Positions 16,325 through 25,667 of a DNA stretch of 64,000 bases are shown here, piece by piece. The notes beneath the pieces were generated by a model that saw nothing but the letters and a program-made list of their open reading frames with translations, was not told the DNA's origin and made no database searches. This DNA comes from Firmicutes bacterium UBA6806. Lineage in GTDB: Bacteria; Bacillota; Clostridia; Peptostreptococcales; Acidaminobacteraceae. The position numbers and the translations under genes were made by a program. How positions within the stretch are numbered: position 1 is the stretch's first letter; each line of letters starts with the position of its first letter. The stretch spans positions 1-64,000 of the forward strand of contig DKFC01000053.1 of NCBI GenBank assembly GCA_002452745.1, given 5' to 3'.

Positions 16325-18002
16325 CTATATAAGCGTTCTTCAATTCGAATTCAGGGCCTCCTGCTTGGAAGAGCACGCCTTTTAAATCGCTTCTCACATA
16401 GTTGATTTTAAGTGAATATGACAGCGGTGCAAGTCCAGCTTCTTCTGCAACCAAAATGGTTTCGGCTCTCTTGAACATTTCAAATCTCTTATCCATGTCA
16501 GTTTCAACAGATGCCGCTTTAATAAGTTCATCATACTCTGCATTGCTGAAGAATATAGAGTTGTTAGAAGCGCCATCACCTACATTTGTGAGGAACAATT
16601 CAAGGAATGTCATTGGATCGTCATAATCCGCACCCCAGCCAGTTTGACAAATTTGGTATTCTGCTTTGTGAACCATTTGGTTGAAAGTAGCTGAATCACT
16701 GGCAACGTCGATTTTTACGTTGACACCCAGTTTTTTCTGCCATTGATCTTGATAGTATTCACCGATAACGCGGTTTGTGGAAGAAGCATTGCTCTGTAAG
16801 AAAGTCACTTCATAAGTTTGGTTTGGATCGAGTCCCAGTTCAGTGAGTCCTTCTTGATAAAGTGCTTTTGGATCATCTCCCAGAACGCTTAAAAGTGGTT
16901 CTTCCACTTTATCTCTGTAAAGTGTGTCGCCATTGTTTAGCCCATAAGGAACAAATCCATATGCTGGAATGTCTTTTTTGACGACGTTTTTCGTATAGCC
17001 TTCTCTGTCAATTGCAAGTGAGAATGCAAGTCTGATCTTTTTATTTGTAAAGAAATTATTAGGGTCTTCGTTGTTAAATGCAATGTAACCACATCTTGGA
17101 TAGTAGCCTTTGAGCTCTGTGATTTTTCCGTCTTTTACAACAGATGCCATTTTATCTGCATATTCGCTTTTTACATCCAAAATCATGTCCAGCGCATTGC
17201 TGTCAAACATTTGTTCAGCAGTTGCCTTTTCAGGGACGATGTTGATAACCACTTTGTCCAGTTTCACACTGTCAGCATCCCAGTAGTTTTCATTCTTAAC
17301 TAGAACAATTTGTGATCCCTTAACCCATTGATCCACTTTGAATGGGCCTGAGAAGAGCATTTCGCTAGGTTCTGAACCATATGTTTCGCCTGCTTTTGTG
17401 ACGACTTCCTCTTTTTGAGGCAGCAGCGAAATAAAGTTTGTAAGTTGTACAAAGTATGGAATTGGCTTGTTCAGTGTAATTTCAAGTGTGCTCTCGTCAA
17501 GCGCTTTCGCACCAATGCCATCAGCTGTTCCATTGCCTGTGTTAAAAGCCTCTCCACCATCTATACAGTAGAAAATAGGTGCATTTGGACAAGCAGTTGC
17601 AGGGTCAAACATCCTCTTAATTGCATAGACATAATCGCTTGCAGTGACCTTTGTTCCGTCTGACCAGTTGTAATCTCTGAGATGGAATGTCCACACAGTT
17701 CCGTCAGCAGAAGTTTCCCAGCTAGTTGCACCAGCAGGCATCAATTTCATGTTTTCGCCCAGTCTTACAAGGCCTTCTTGTGTTTCAAGCACCACTGTAT
17801 TGGCTGCCGATTCGTTGATTTTTGCCGAGTCAAAAGAAACTGGGTCTGCAACAAACAACGTGTTTACAACTTGCTCAGGTGCATTTCCATTTGACGCTTC
17901 ACTTGAACTATCGCCAGTACTTTCTTTGGACGAACAGCCTGACAGCATCACGGCAGTCATCATGACGCCGATTAGCAACAACGCTAAAATTCTCTTTTTC
18001 AT
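16314..18002 (-). CDS. oppA: Oligopeptide-binding lipoprotein (OppA-like, SBP family 5)
   Basis: A 562-residue peptide-binding lipoprotein. The signal peptide ends in the lipobox MLSGC, with Cys 23 the lipid-modified residue, followed by a Ser/Glu-rich linker. The family 5 binding-protein body follows, with motifs such as NFISLLPQKEEV and FVPYGLNNG. Located outside the membrane, it delivers peptides to the OppBC permease. GAGGAGG precedes the start. It is the first structural gene of the operon, with the GntR-type regulator directly upstream on the same strand. Confidence 0.94.
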   Translation of the reverse strand: MKKRILALLLIGVMMTAVMLSGCSSKESTGDSSSEASNGNAPEQVVNTLFVADPVSFDSAKINESAANTVVLETQEGLVRLGENMKLMPAGATSWETSADGTVWTFHLRDYNWSDGTKVTASDYVYAIKRMFDPATACPNAPIFYCIDGGEAFNTGNGTADGIGAKALDESTLEITLNKPIPYFVQLTNFISLLPQKEEVVTKAGETYGSEPSEMLFSGPFKVDQWVKGSQIVLVKNENYWDADSVKLDKVVINIVPEKATAEQMFDSNALDMILDVKSEYADKMASVVKDGKITELKGYYPRCGYIAFNNEDPNNFFTNKKIRLAFSLAIDREGYTKNVVKKDIPAYGFVPYGLNNGDTLYRDKVEEPLLSVLGDDPKALYQEGLTELGLDPNQTYEVTFLQSNASSTNRVIGEYYQDQWQKKLGVNVKIDVASDSATFNQMVHKAEYQICQTGWGADYDDPMTFLELFLTNVGDGASNNSIFFSNAEYDELIKAASVETDMDKRFEMFKRAETILVAEEAGLAPLSYSLKINYVRSDLKGVLFQAGGPEFELKNAYIEGK

Positions 18003-18032
18003 TTCTACGCCTCCTCAAATCTAATCGTTTTT

Positions 18033-18050
18033 GAAGATTTTAAAACCTTC
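18033..18050. promoter_or_regulatory. Near-perfect palindrome upstream of the oppA-like gene
   Basis: GAAG-A-TTTTAAAA-C-CTTC at 18033-18050 is an 18-bp palindrome with one mismatched pair. It lies 31 bases upstream of oppA and is a candidate operator, perhaps for the adjacent GntR/FCD regulator. Confidence 0.4.
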
Positions 18051-18072
18051 CCCCTAATTTATAGATTAACTC

Positions 18073-18090
18073 CTAAGGTTTACGCCTTAG
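18073..18090 (-). terminator. Short hairpin at the end of the GntR gene
   Basis: CTAAGG (18073-18078) pairs with CCTTAG (18085-18090) and includes the GntR stop codon. There is no U tract, so read-through into the opp genes is likely; it may act as a processing site or a DNA palindrome. Confidence 0.35.
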
Positions 18091-18767
18091 AGAGCTTCTC
18101 TAACCTCTTCGCATACCATTTGCAAAATCTTGTCGTTAAAGTATTGAGCTTCTTTGATATCTCTATTCCTGAGCGCCCTAAACAGGTTCTCATGATATGG
18201 GATGGTCGTCGTAAACGGATCTTTGAGTCCCAGTGGAAACTCCCATAGCTTGCTCAATAAATCTTCTATGGATAAAATCACTTGCTGCATTACCTTATTG
18301 TGACAGCACCTGTAAATTGCCAAGTGAAAAGCCCTATCCTCTTTATTCTGCTTCACACCACGGTGGTATTTTTCCATGAGGATTCGAAGCCACTTCTCCA
18401 CCTCATCCAACTCTTCATCTGTTGCGTGTCGTATGACCAGATGAACGATTTCTGTTTCTAAAACCCGTCTCACTTCCATGAGCTCCAAAATGGATTCCTT
18501 TTCTCTTCTAAACTCTATTTGTGCCGTAATCATATCTGGATTTTTATCCACCACATAGATGCCCATGCCATTGACAACTTCCACGACACCCTTATCTTCT
18601 AAATCTCTAAGTGCCTCCCTCAGCGTCCCCTTGCTGACGTTCAATAGTTTGGTCAACTCAGCCTGCGACGGCAATTTATCACCTTTTGACAAATTGTGTT
18701 CTTCTATATAAGTCCTGAGAGCTTCTATAACCTCTGAATAGAGTTTAACTCTTATGATTTTACTCAC
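18087..18767 (-). CDS. GntR-family regulator, FadR/FCD subfamily
   Basis: A 226-residue regulator. The N-terminal GntR winged helix (about 8-72) has the hallmark KGDKLPSQAELTKLLNVSKG and TLREALRDLEDKGV. The C-terminal all-helical FCD domain (about 85-215) binds small acidic metabolites in this subfamily. Translation starts with GTG at 18767, 6 bases after GGGAGG. It is transcribed in the same direction as, and directly ahead of, the peptide transporter operon, so control of that operon is the simplest reading. Confidence 0.92.
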   Translation of the reverse strand: MSKIIRVKLYSEVIEALRTYIEEHNLSKGDKLPSQAELTKLLNVSKGTLREALRDLEDKGVVEVVNGMGIYVVDKNPDMITAQIEFRREKESILELMEVRRVLETEIVHLVIRHATDEELDEVEKWLRILMEKYHRGVKQNKEDRAFHLAIYRCCHNKVMQQVILSIEDLLSKLWEFPLGLKDPFTTTIPYHENLFRALRNRDIKEAQYFNDKILQMVCEEVREAL

Positions 18768-19019
18768 GATAACCTCCCAAAATTAATTGCGTTCTTCAAC
18801 TTACTAACTATATGTAACTATCTGAATTCTAACACACATCTCATGGGGTTTAAAGCTATTTCAAAAAACGAAGTTTTCGGAAAGGTAGTCTTTTGTCAGA
18901 TAATTACGTCAATCCTCTCAACATTTACCATGACTCACTTTCAGAATTCAAGCAGTTTATCTGGCTATTATACAGCCCGCCATTTTTCGGAAAGGTCCTC
19001 TAAATCAAAAAATATAAAA
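18768..19019. other. Non-coding stretch with a repeated 13-mer
   Basis: No supported gene. The left part must hold the promoter of the GntR gene. TTTTCGGAAAGGT occurs identically at 18874-18886 and 18984-18996. The core TTTCGGAAAG also forms part of the inverted repeat at 11776-11814. Function unknown. Confidence 0.5.
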
Positions 19020-19056
19020 AGCTGGTTTTAATCACCGTTAGGCCATTAAACCAGCT
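19000..19056 (-). terminator. Terminator of uppP
   Basis: Stem AGCTGGTTT (19020-19028) with AAACCAGCT (19048-19056). On the minus strand the hairpin is followed by TTTTTATATTTTTT. It lies 16 bases past the uppP stop. Confidence 0.85.
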
Positions 19057-19072
19057 CTTATCTACTTACTCA

Positions 19073-19897
19073 TTACTTGTTCAGTGCAAAATAGGCGATG
19101 ACGATTATCCCTAGTATAACTCGATACCAGCCAAAGACTTTAAAATCGTGCTTCTTGATGAACTGCATCAGAAATTTAATGACAAATACGGAGACGATAA
19201 ATGCCACCACCATGCCCAGCCCCAGTGTCATCATTTCAACAGAGGTGAAATTGAATCCAAACTTTATCAGCTTTACAGCACTCATGCCAATCATGGCTGG
19301 CACTGCCAAAAAGAAGGTGAACTCTGCCGCCGCTGTTCTCGATACGCCTAAAATTAACGCTCCGATTATGGTTGTTCCAGACCTAGAAGTCCCAGGTACA
19401 ATTGAAAGCACTTGAAAAGCACCAATCATCAAAGCGGTCTTGTAGGTTATGTCTTCAAGCGAATGAATCTTAGGCACTCTGCCCTTGTTCCAGTTCTCCA
19501 CGATGATAAACAACACGCCATATAATATCAGCATGGCGGCAATCACCATAGGTACATGCAAATGCGCTTCCACATAGTCGTCTAGCAAGAAAACTGCTGC
19601 GCCACCAGGTATACAGGCGGCAACGACCTTGAACCACATAAAAAAGATTTCCTTTTTGACAAAGGGTTTCTTCTTTAAATCAAACGGAAACATCTTATGC
19701 CAAAAGATAACCACAACTGCCATAATGGCTCCAAGCTGTATGACCATGAAAAACATGTCCTTGAAATCCTGAGACATATTGAGTTTTAGAAATTCATCCA
19801 CCAAGAGCATATGCCCTGTACTGCTTATCGGCAACCACTCTGTTATGCCCTCCACGATGGCCAGAATGATTACCTTCATTACTTCAATCATATTCAT
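19073..19897 (-). CDS. uppP: Undecaprenyl-diphosphatase
   Basis: A 274-residue multi-pass membrane enzyme that removes a phosphate from undecaprenyl diphosphate, recycling the lipid carrier for cell wall synthesis; excess confers bacitracin resistance. Both BacA-family signature motifs are present: EGITEWLPISSTGHMLL near the N-terminus and PGTSRSGTTI in the middle. The ATG at 19897 has GAGGGAG upstream; an in-frame ATG at 19936 is less likely. Monocistronic, with a strong terminator. Confidence 0.95.
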   Translation of the reverse strand: MNMIEVMKVIILAIVEGITEWLPISSTGHMLLVDEFLKLNMSQDFKDMFFMVIQLGAIMAVVVIFWHKMFPFDLKKKPFVKKEIFFMWFKVVAACIPGGAAVFLLDDYVEAHLHVPMVIAAMLILYGVLFIIVENWNKGRVPKIHSLEDITYKTALMIGAFQVLSIVPGTSRSGTTIIGALILGVSRTAAAEFTFFLAVPAMIGMSAVKLIKFGFNFTSVEMMTLGLGMVVAFIVSVFVIKFLMQFIKKHDFKVFGWYRVILGIIVIAYFALNK

Positions 19898-20046
19898 GTA
19901 AAAACTCCCTCTGTCAGGTGATAATGCACAAACCATCCATCAAGATGAGTGATTGCGCTCAAAATAAAGTATACCTTTTTTTGAGTCTTGATTCTATCTT
20001 TTTAATCGTATTTTAATCTGAAAGCACTGGTTTTTCACTGCTTTTT

Positions 20047-21843
20047 TTAATGAATCTTTTCAATTTGAAGCCAATAACCCGCCGATGTGCCAACACCCTC
20101 TTCCGAACTAAAGCTAATTTCGCCGCCATGAGCTTCTATAATGGCCTTGCTGATGTAGAGCCCCAGACCATATCCCTTCTTGTTGTCATCGCCTTTGTAG
20201 AACATGTTGAAAACGCGCTCTTGTTCCTCTCCCGATATGCCAATTCCGTAATCTCTAAAGCAAGTTTGTAGCTTGTCCCCATCTCTGCTGATGAGCAATT
20301 CTATAATAGACCCCTCTTCCGAAAATTTCACCGCATTTGACAATAGATTGTTGACAACTCTTTGAATCTTAGTCAAATCAACAGCTACGATGGCCTGTAA
20401 ATCCATTGTTTCACACTGAATCTTCTGTATAAATTTTCGATTTTGATTTTCAACATAATTTTCGGAGTTATACAAAATCATGTTGATGTAATCCACCACG
20501 CGAATCATTTTGAGGGATACTCTCACATCGTTTGCCTCACAGGCGTTGTCCAAAGTATCCGATAAGATGCTCTCTATCTGTTCTGAGCGATAGTGAATCC
20601 GCTCCACGTACTCCGTTGTCTTTTGAGCTTCCACCATCCCTGTGCTGATGGCCTTGCTGTATCCCTTAATCAGGGTAATGGGTGTCTTAATGTCATGTGA
20701 GAGCATGGAGATAAATCTTGAAGTTCCCTTGTAGGTGTCATTTAAATGCTGCGACAGCGTTTGGGAATTCATGGCGATTATCTTGCTCTCATATTTTAGC
20801 GATTCAAATATCTTCTTTAGATTGAGTCGCATTTTCTCAAGTTCCTTGCTCAGAACCCCAATCTCATCCTGTGACTGAATATTCACTTCCGTGTTGAAAT
20901 CGCCCCCTGCAATTCTGGAGATACAGCGGACTAAATCCTCAATTGGCTTTGAAATAGAACGACTCAAGTAATAATCCAATAACATTATAATAAACAAAAT
21001 CACCGCTAGCATGTAAAGCATTTGACGCTTGACTTCATAGGCCGGTTCCATAAAATCCGACAGCGGCGCTATGAGGAACAAGTTCCAATCGAAATCCTGA
21101 ACATTGGAATATGCAGCAATGTAAGTTTCTCCGTCAACCTCTATTTCCACTGCCTGCGACGCCTGAGGAAGTCCTCCCGCCACCTTTTTGAACACCTCGT
21201 CAAAGACCTCCATGTCCTCTGGGCTCTTAGGCCCCGTTATCAAATTGTAGTTGTCATCGAGAAGCACGGCAAATCCATGTTCGCCGTATTTGATGCTGTC
21301 GATGATCTCGAGAATATAGTTGACAAATATATTGGCTGCTATGACGCCTGTCTTTCCCTTTAGCGTTATTCCCGATGCAATGGCGATGACGTTTTCTCTC
21401 TTATTTGCATCTTCATAGACCGACGTCGTAACGTATCGGTCTGTATGAACCGCCTTTTGATACCAAGGCCTTTCAGTGACTTTATAGGAGACATCTGGTT
21501 TCCAGCCATAGGCATCCAACAACTCGTTGTCATCATATCCGATAAAAATACTGATAAAATCGCTGTTGATATCCGAGTACACTTTGAGAAGATTCTTGAT
21601 TTCCGATTTGTTTGTACAGATATCCAAATGCACTTTGAGCCCCATGAGCACATCTGATTTTTCGGCGAGCCATGTGTTGATAATCTCAGAGTTATAATAG
21701 GCTGATTTCTCTCCAAAATCCTTTGCCTGTTTTACAGAAGAGTTAATCAGAGAACTCATGCTGATGAACGTGATTGGAATTGAGGCCACAATCCCTATAA
21801 TGAGCATTCCAATCAACAGCTTTGTCCTGATTTTATGCGTCAT
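20047..21843 (-). CDS. Sensor histidine kinase with dCache, HAMP, HisKA and HATPase
   Basis: A 598-residue membrane kinase. TM1 is at about 9-28, an extracellular dCache domain follows, TM2 is at about 274-293, HAMP at about 293-345, the HisKA dimerisation domain contains MLSHDIKTPITLIKGYSKAI (phospho-His), and the ATPase domain has N-box NLLSNAVKFSEEG and G-boxes DYGIGISGEE and GYGLGLYISKAII. The sensor has the Y-x4-R-x-W-Y stretch of amino-acid-binding dCache domains, but the later Asp is replaced by Asn (GVIAANIF), so the ligand may differ. The ATG at 21843 overlaps the stop of the response regulator. Probably controls the divergent TRAP transporter. Confidence 0.92.
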   Translation of the reverse strand: MTHKIRTKLLIGMLIIGIVASIPITFISMSSLINSSVKQAKDFGEKSAYYNSEIINTWLAEKSDVLMGLKVHLDICTNKSEIKNLLKVYSDINSDFISIFIGYDDNELLDAYGWKPDVSYKVTERPWYQKAVHTDRYVTTSVYEDANKRENVIAIASGITLKGKTGVIAANIFVNYILEIIDSIKYGEHGFAVLLDDNYNLITGPKSPEDMEVFDEVFKKVAGGLPQASQAVEIEVDGETYIAAYSNVQDFDWNLFLIAPLSDFMEPAYEVKRQMLYMLAVILFIIMLLDYYLSRSISKPIEDLVRCISRIAGGDFNTEVNIQSQDEIGVLSKELEKMRLNLKKIFESLKYESKIIAMNSQTLSQHLNDTYKGTSRFISMLSHDIKTPITLIKGYSKAISTGMVEAQKTTEYVERIHYRSEQIESILSDTLDNACEANDVRVSLKMIRVVDYINMILYNSENYVENQNRKFIQKIQCETMDLQAIVAVDLTKIQRVVNNLLSNAVKFSEEGSIIELLISRDGDKLQTCFRDYGIGISGEEQERVFNMFYKGDDNKKGYGLGLYISKAIIEAHGGEISFSSEEGVGTSAGYWLQIEKIH

Positions 21844-22529
21844 CGGACTTCTCCTTCGAAGACATATCCAGCACCCCAAATCGTCTTGATGAATTCTGGA
21901 TTTTCAGAATTGTTTTCAATCTTTTTTCTAAGTCTTTTAACCGTTGTGTTCACTAAATTTTCATCGTAAAACGAATCCCCCCAGACACTGGTCAAGATAG
22001 AATCCCTACTCAGAACAATGTATGCGTTGTCTATGAGAAACATCAGCAGATTAAACTCCTTTGTGGTGATTCCCACATCCACCTGATTCTTAAAGACCTT
22101 ATATCGCTTCTTGTAGATGGCGATATCGCCAAATGTGATAATCTCGTCCTTTATATTGCCCCCATTATAAGAACGACTTCTTCTAATATTTGCTTTGATT
22201 CGCGCCACGAGCTCCACTGGATTAAAGGGCTTGGTGATGTAATCGTCTGCACCGACCCCCAGTCCAAGCAGCATGTCGTTTTGAGAATTGTTGCAGGTCA
22301 AAAAAATAATTGGAACATAATTGTCCTCACGGATGACCTTGCACAGTTCTATGCCATTCATCCCATCCATGTTGATGTCCATTACCAAGAGCTCAACACT
22401 CCCATCAAGCCTTTCCAGTGCCTCCCCAGCCGACTTCGCCTTTATGACTTCGATGTTTTCGAGTCTTAAAAAATCTTCAATCATATCGGCAATTTCAATT
22501 TCATCATCGACAATCATCACTTTAGTCAT
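21840..22529 (-). CDS. OmpR/PhoB-family response regulator
   Basis: A 229-residue regulator with a receiver domain (acidic pair DDE at about 9-11, phospho-Asp in LLVMDINMDG, Lys in TKPFNPVELVARI) and a C-terminal winged helix (VVLSRDSILTSVWGD region and VKRLRKKIE). The ATG at 22529 has GGGGGG upstream at fitting distance, while a TTG at 22535 is too close to it. The first gene of the two-component operon; it is divergent from the TRAP genes, with a 14-bp perfect inverted repeat between them as its likely binding site. Confidence 0.94.
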   Translation of the reverse strand: MTKVMIVDDEIEIADMIEDFLRLENIEVIKAKSAGEALERLDGSVELLVMDINMDGMNGIELCKVIREDNYVPIIFLTCNNSQNDMLLGLGVGADDYITKPFNPVELVARIKANIRRSRSYNGGNIKDEIITFGDIAIYKKRYKVFKNQVDVGITTKEFNLLMFLIDNAYIVLSRDSILTSVWGDSFYDENLVNTTVKRLRKKIENNSENPEFIKTIWGAGYVFEGEVR

Positions 22530-22580
22530 ATTCAATTCCCCCCATATATTTATTATACTAACTCAATTCTTATATGGATT

Positions 22581-22621
22581 TTATGACATTTTGACATCTT
22601 TTTTATATCAAAATGTCATAA
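22581..22621. promoter_or_regulatory. Perfect 14-bp inverted repeat between two-component and TRAP operons
   Basis: TTATGACATTTTGA (22581-22594) and TCAAAATGTCATAA (22608-22621) are exact reverse complements 13 bases apart. It lies between the -10 elements of both operons (minus-strand TATAAT at 22557-22552, plus-strand TATACT at 22662-22667). A likely target of the adjacent response regulator. Confidence 0.7.
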
Positions 22622-22695
22622 ATAGTCACCTAATAAACATTATTAAAATAATGTAACATAATATACTATCACTATATCACGAAAGGAGTTGTCGT

Positions 22696-23736
22696 ATGAA
22701 AAAATTATTGCTTTTAGCACTGACAGCAGGTCTCATTATGTTTACAGGATGCTCTGGAAAACCCGCAGGGGCGGAAACAGACGGGGGGACATCACAACCT
22801 AAAACAGCAGAGTATAAAATCAAAGTTGGCCTTGTAACACCAGAACAGGACATAGCCACACAGTCCATGCGTCATTTTGAAGAAAAGGTGGAGACGCTTT
22901 CTAATGGCAGGATAGATGTCGAGCTGTTTCCGGGAGGCTCACTTGGGGGAAGTGACGATATCTTCAACGGCGTACAGGACGGCAGTATCGAAATGTGCGT
23001 CAATATTTACCCGCCTTTTGCACAATTTTCAGATGCTTTTTTGCTCTACAATTTACCTTATTTATTCAGTGATAAAGATGTAGCCTTTAAGTTTTTAGAT
23101 AGCGATATCGCCAAAGAGATTGCCGCCAGCATAGAGCCTAAAGGGTTTAAGCAGTTAGCTGTATTTGATGGCGGGTACAGAAATATTTCGAATAACAACA
23201 CCCCTGTCAAGTCGCCAGATGACTTAATCGGCCTGAAAATCAGAACCCTGAACAATCCCGTCCAACTTGACTATTTCAAGGCATTTGGCGCCAATCCAAC
23301 ACCGCTTCCATATGGGGATATCTACGTTGGACTGCAAACCAAAACCATTGATGGACAGGAAAACAGTTTCAGCAACATCGCCAGCATGAAATTCAACGAA
23401 GTTCAAAAATATGTTACGGATACAAAACACGCTTTCGATCCAGTTGGCATGTTCATCAATACTGATGTTTACGCCTCTTACCCTGAGGATGTCAAGGCGA
23501 TTATCGACGAAGCCGCCATGAGCACTCAGACCTTCAACCGTGAACTTGCGGCGAAGCTGGAATCCGAAAGCATCGAAACGATTTCCAAGACCACCGAAAT
23601 CACCTATCTCACAGATGAAGAGAGACAAGTTTTCATAGATGCGGCAAAACCGACTTACAGCCACTTTGAAGACCAAATCGGAAAAGATTTATTGGAGCGT
23701 GCTTTGAAGGAAATCGACAGAATTGAAGGTAAATAA
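22696..23736 (+). CDS. dctP: TRAP transporter solute-binding lipoprotein (DctP family)
   Basis: A 346-residue extracytoplasmic binding protein. The signal peptide ends in the lipobox MFTGC. The DctP signature is clear: GLKIRTLNNPVQLD with the carboxylate-binding Arg, GANPTPLPYGDIYVGLQT and TIDGQENSF. TRAP receptors usually bind organic acids; the specific ligand cannot be read off. AAAGGAG precedes the ATG. First gene of a dctPQM operon. Confidence 0.95.
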   Translation: MKKLLLLALTAGLIMFTGCSGKPAGAETDGGTSQPKTAEYKIKVGLVTPEQDIATQSMRHFEEKVETLSNGRIDVELFPGGSLGGSDDIFNGVQDGSIEMCVNIYPPFAQFSDAFLLYNLPYLFSDKDVAFKFLDSDIAKEIAASIEPKGFKQLAVFDGGYRNISNNNTPVKSPDDLIGLKIRTLNNPVQLDYFKAFGANPTPLPYGDIYVGLQTKTIDGQENSFSNIASMKFNEVQKYVTDTKHAFDPVGMFINTDVYASYPEDVKAIIDEAAMSTQTFNRELAAKLESESIETISKTTEITYLTDEERQVFIDAAKPTYSHFEDQIGKDLLERALKEIDRIEGK

Positions 23737-23752
23737 GAACTGGAGTGATTCT

Positions 23753-24277
23753 ATGAAATGGTTACAACAAATTGATCGTCACCTTGAGGAGTGGATACTC
23801 GTCTTTACCTATACTGCAATGCTCATCATTGCCACTGCCCAAATTCTATTCCGATATGTTATCAATTACTCTATCTCTTGGAGTCAGGATTTGCTGACCT
23901 ACATGCTCATCTGGTCTGTATTCATCGGCATTTCTCTCGCAGTGAGGGAGCGAAAGCACATAAAGGTGGAACTTGCACTGGTCCTTTTGCCAGATAGATA
24001 TCAATTTCACCTTCAAGTTTTCTCCAACGCAGTCTTCATCTTATTTTGCGGAATTCTAACGTACTTTTCGTCTGCAAAAATTTATAAGCTCATCTTTGTC
24101 AACCCTCAAATTTCGGAGTCAACTGGTCTTCCCATGTGGGTGGTGCAGTTAGCCGTTCCCGTTGGGTTTCTGCTGAGCATTTATCGACTTGTCATGGATA
24201 CGAGAAGATTGTTTAAAGATAGAGGCAAGCAGGACACGACACTGGGCAGCCACTTCACCAACGAGAAAGGATGTTAG
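23753..24277 (+). CDS. dctQ: TRAP transporter small permease (DctQ family)
   Basis: A 174-residue membrane protein with four helices, typical DctQ size. The segment ISWSQDLLTYMLIWSVFIG is characteristic. The ATG at 23753 has TGGAG upstream; an earlier in-frame TTG inside dctP has none. It forms the membrane complex with the large permease. Confidence 0.93.
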   Translation: MKWLQQIDRHLEEWILVFTYTAMLIIATAQILFRYVINYSISWSQDLLTYMLIWSVFIGISLAVRERKHIKVELALVLLPDRYQFHLQVFSNAVFILFCGILTYFSSAKIYKLIFVNPQISESTGLPMWVVQLAVPVGFLLSIYRLVMDTRRLFKDRGKQDTTLGSHFTNEKGC

Positions 24278-24280
24278 CCC

Positions 24281-25567
24281 ATGCACATATTGATATTATT
24301 GGTCGCATTTGCCCTTTTTGTCTTTTTATCCGTCCCAATTGGCGTCGCCATCGGCATGGCACTTTGCCTGTACGGTTTTTCAGGTGGTGCCATGGGACTC
24401 GACTTTATCTCACAAGCTGTCTTTTCTTCCATGAACAGCTTTCCACTTATTGCAATTCCCTTTTTTATACTGGCCGGTTCTCTTATGGAAGGTGGAGGCC
24501 TTTCTAAACGGCTCATAAATTTGTCCAACGCAATGGTTGGACACTTCACTGGAGGCCTTGGCATCGTCACAGTCCTGACATGTATCTTTTTCGGTGCCAT
24601 TAGCGGGTCTGCCATTGCCACAGTTGCGGCGATTGGCACGATCATGATTCCGGCAATGGAAGAACAAGGTTATCCCAGATCATTTGCCACTGCACTTACC
24701 GCAGCAGCAGGTGTTCTAGGAACGATTATCCCCCCAAGTATTCCTATGGTCATGTATTGCGTCGCATTGCCGGCAGCCTCTCCAGGCAATATGTTCATGG
24801 GAGGCATCGGCCCTGGCCTGCTGGCCGGTGCTTCTCTTATTGCCCTTGTCCACTACTATGCCAAACGCGATGGCTATTTGGGCACTCAGGAATCCTTTGA
24901 AATCAAAAAAGTTCTAAAATGCGGTGTCGATGCCATCTGGGCATTGTTCGTTCCCATTATCATTATAGGCGGTATCTATGGCGGCGTATTCTCTGCCACT
25001 GAAGCCGCAGTGGTCGCCTGTGTATACGGATTTTTGGTGGGTAAGTTCATCTATCGTGAACTGAGTATTCAAACCACTGTAAAGGCCTTTACTAATTCGG
25101 CTATTACAGTGGCCTCTATTCTAATTGTCGTTGCAACGGGGTCAGTCCTCGGTAAGATTCTCACGGTTGAAGGCGTGCCGAGTATGGTTGAACACTCGCT
25201 GACATCACTCAGCGACAACGTCTATGTGCTCTTAATTGTCATCAACATTATCTTGCTGATTGTGGGATGCATCATGGAGACATTTACGGCAATTATAATC
25301 TTGAGTCCTATTTTATATCCAATTGTGGCTCAATATGGAGTGGATGTCTATCACTTCGGCGTCATGATGATTTTAAATCTATCTATTGGCTTTATAACGC
25401 CACCTGTTGGTTCAAATTTATTTGTGGCTTGTGGGATTACCGGCATGCGATTCGAACATTTGGTAAAATCAATCTGGCCATTCTTGTTAGCACTAATCGC
25501 CACCCTGATTGCAGTGATGTTCGTTCCCAGCATAACACTCTTCCTTCCAAAGCTGCTGGGAATGTAG
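24281..25567 (+). CDS. dctM: TRAP transporter large permease (DctM family)
   Basis: A 428-residue permease with about 12 helices, the Na+-coupled transport subunit. Family motifs include PFFILAGSLMEGGGLS, GAISGSAIATVAAIG and IIPPSIPMVMYC. The start lies 3 bases after the dctQ stop with GAAAGGA upstream. Last gene of the operon; no strong terminator was seen before the following GNAT gene, which has its own promoter. Confidence 0.95.
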   Translation: MHILILLVAFALFVFLSVPIGVAIGMALCLYGFSGGAMGLDFISQAVFSSMNSFPLIAIPFFILAGSLMEGGGLSKRLINLSNAMVGHFTGGLGIVTVLTCIFFGAISGSAIATVAAIGTIMIPAMEEQGYPRSFATALTAAAGVLGTIIPPSIPMVMYCVALPAASPGNMFMGGIGPGLLAGASLIALVHYYAKRDGYLGTQESFEIKKVLKCGVDAIWALFVPIIIIGGIYGGVFSATEAAVVACVYGFLVGKFIYRELSIQTTVKAFTNSAITVASILIVVATGSVLGKILTVEGVPSMVEHSLTSLSDNVYVLLIVINIILLIVGCIMETFTAIIILSPILYPIVAQYGVDVYHFGVMMILNLSIGFITPPVGSNLFVACGITGMRFEHLVKSIWPFLLALIATLIAVMFVPSITLFLPKLLGM

Positions 25568-25605
25568 AAACCGTCTGAAATAAGTGATTTTCCTATGTGA
25601 ACACC

Positions 25606-25634
25606 TTGTATCTCAAGATGGATTGTAGTAGAAT
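25606..25634 (+). promoter_or_regulatory. Probable promoter of the GNAT gene
   Basis: TTGTAT (25606-25611), a 17-base spacer and TAGAAT (25629-25634), with start near 25641 and the ATG at 25668. Confidence 0.55.
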
Positions 25635-25667
25635 ATTTAGAAATAAATTGGCAGAGAGGGGTCTATC

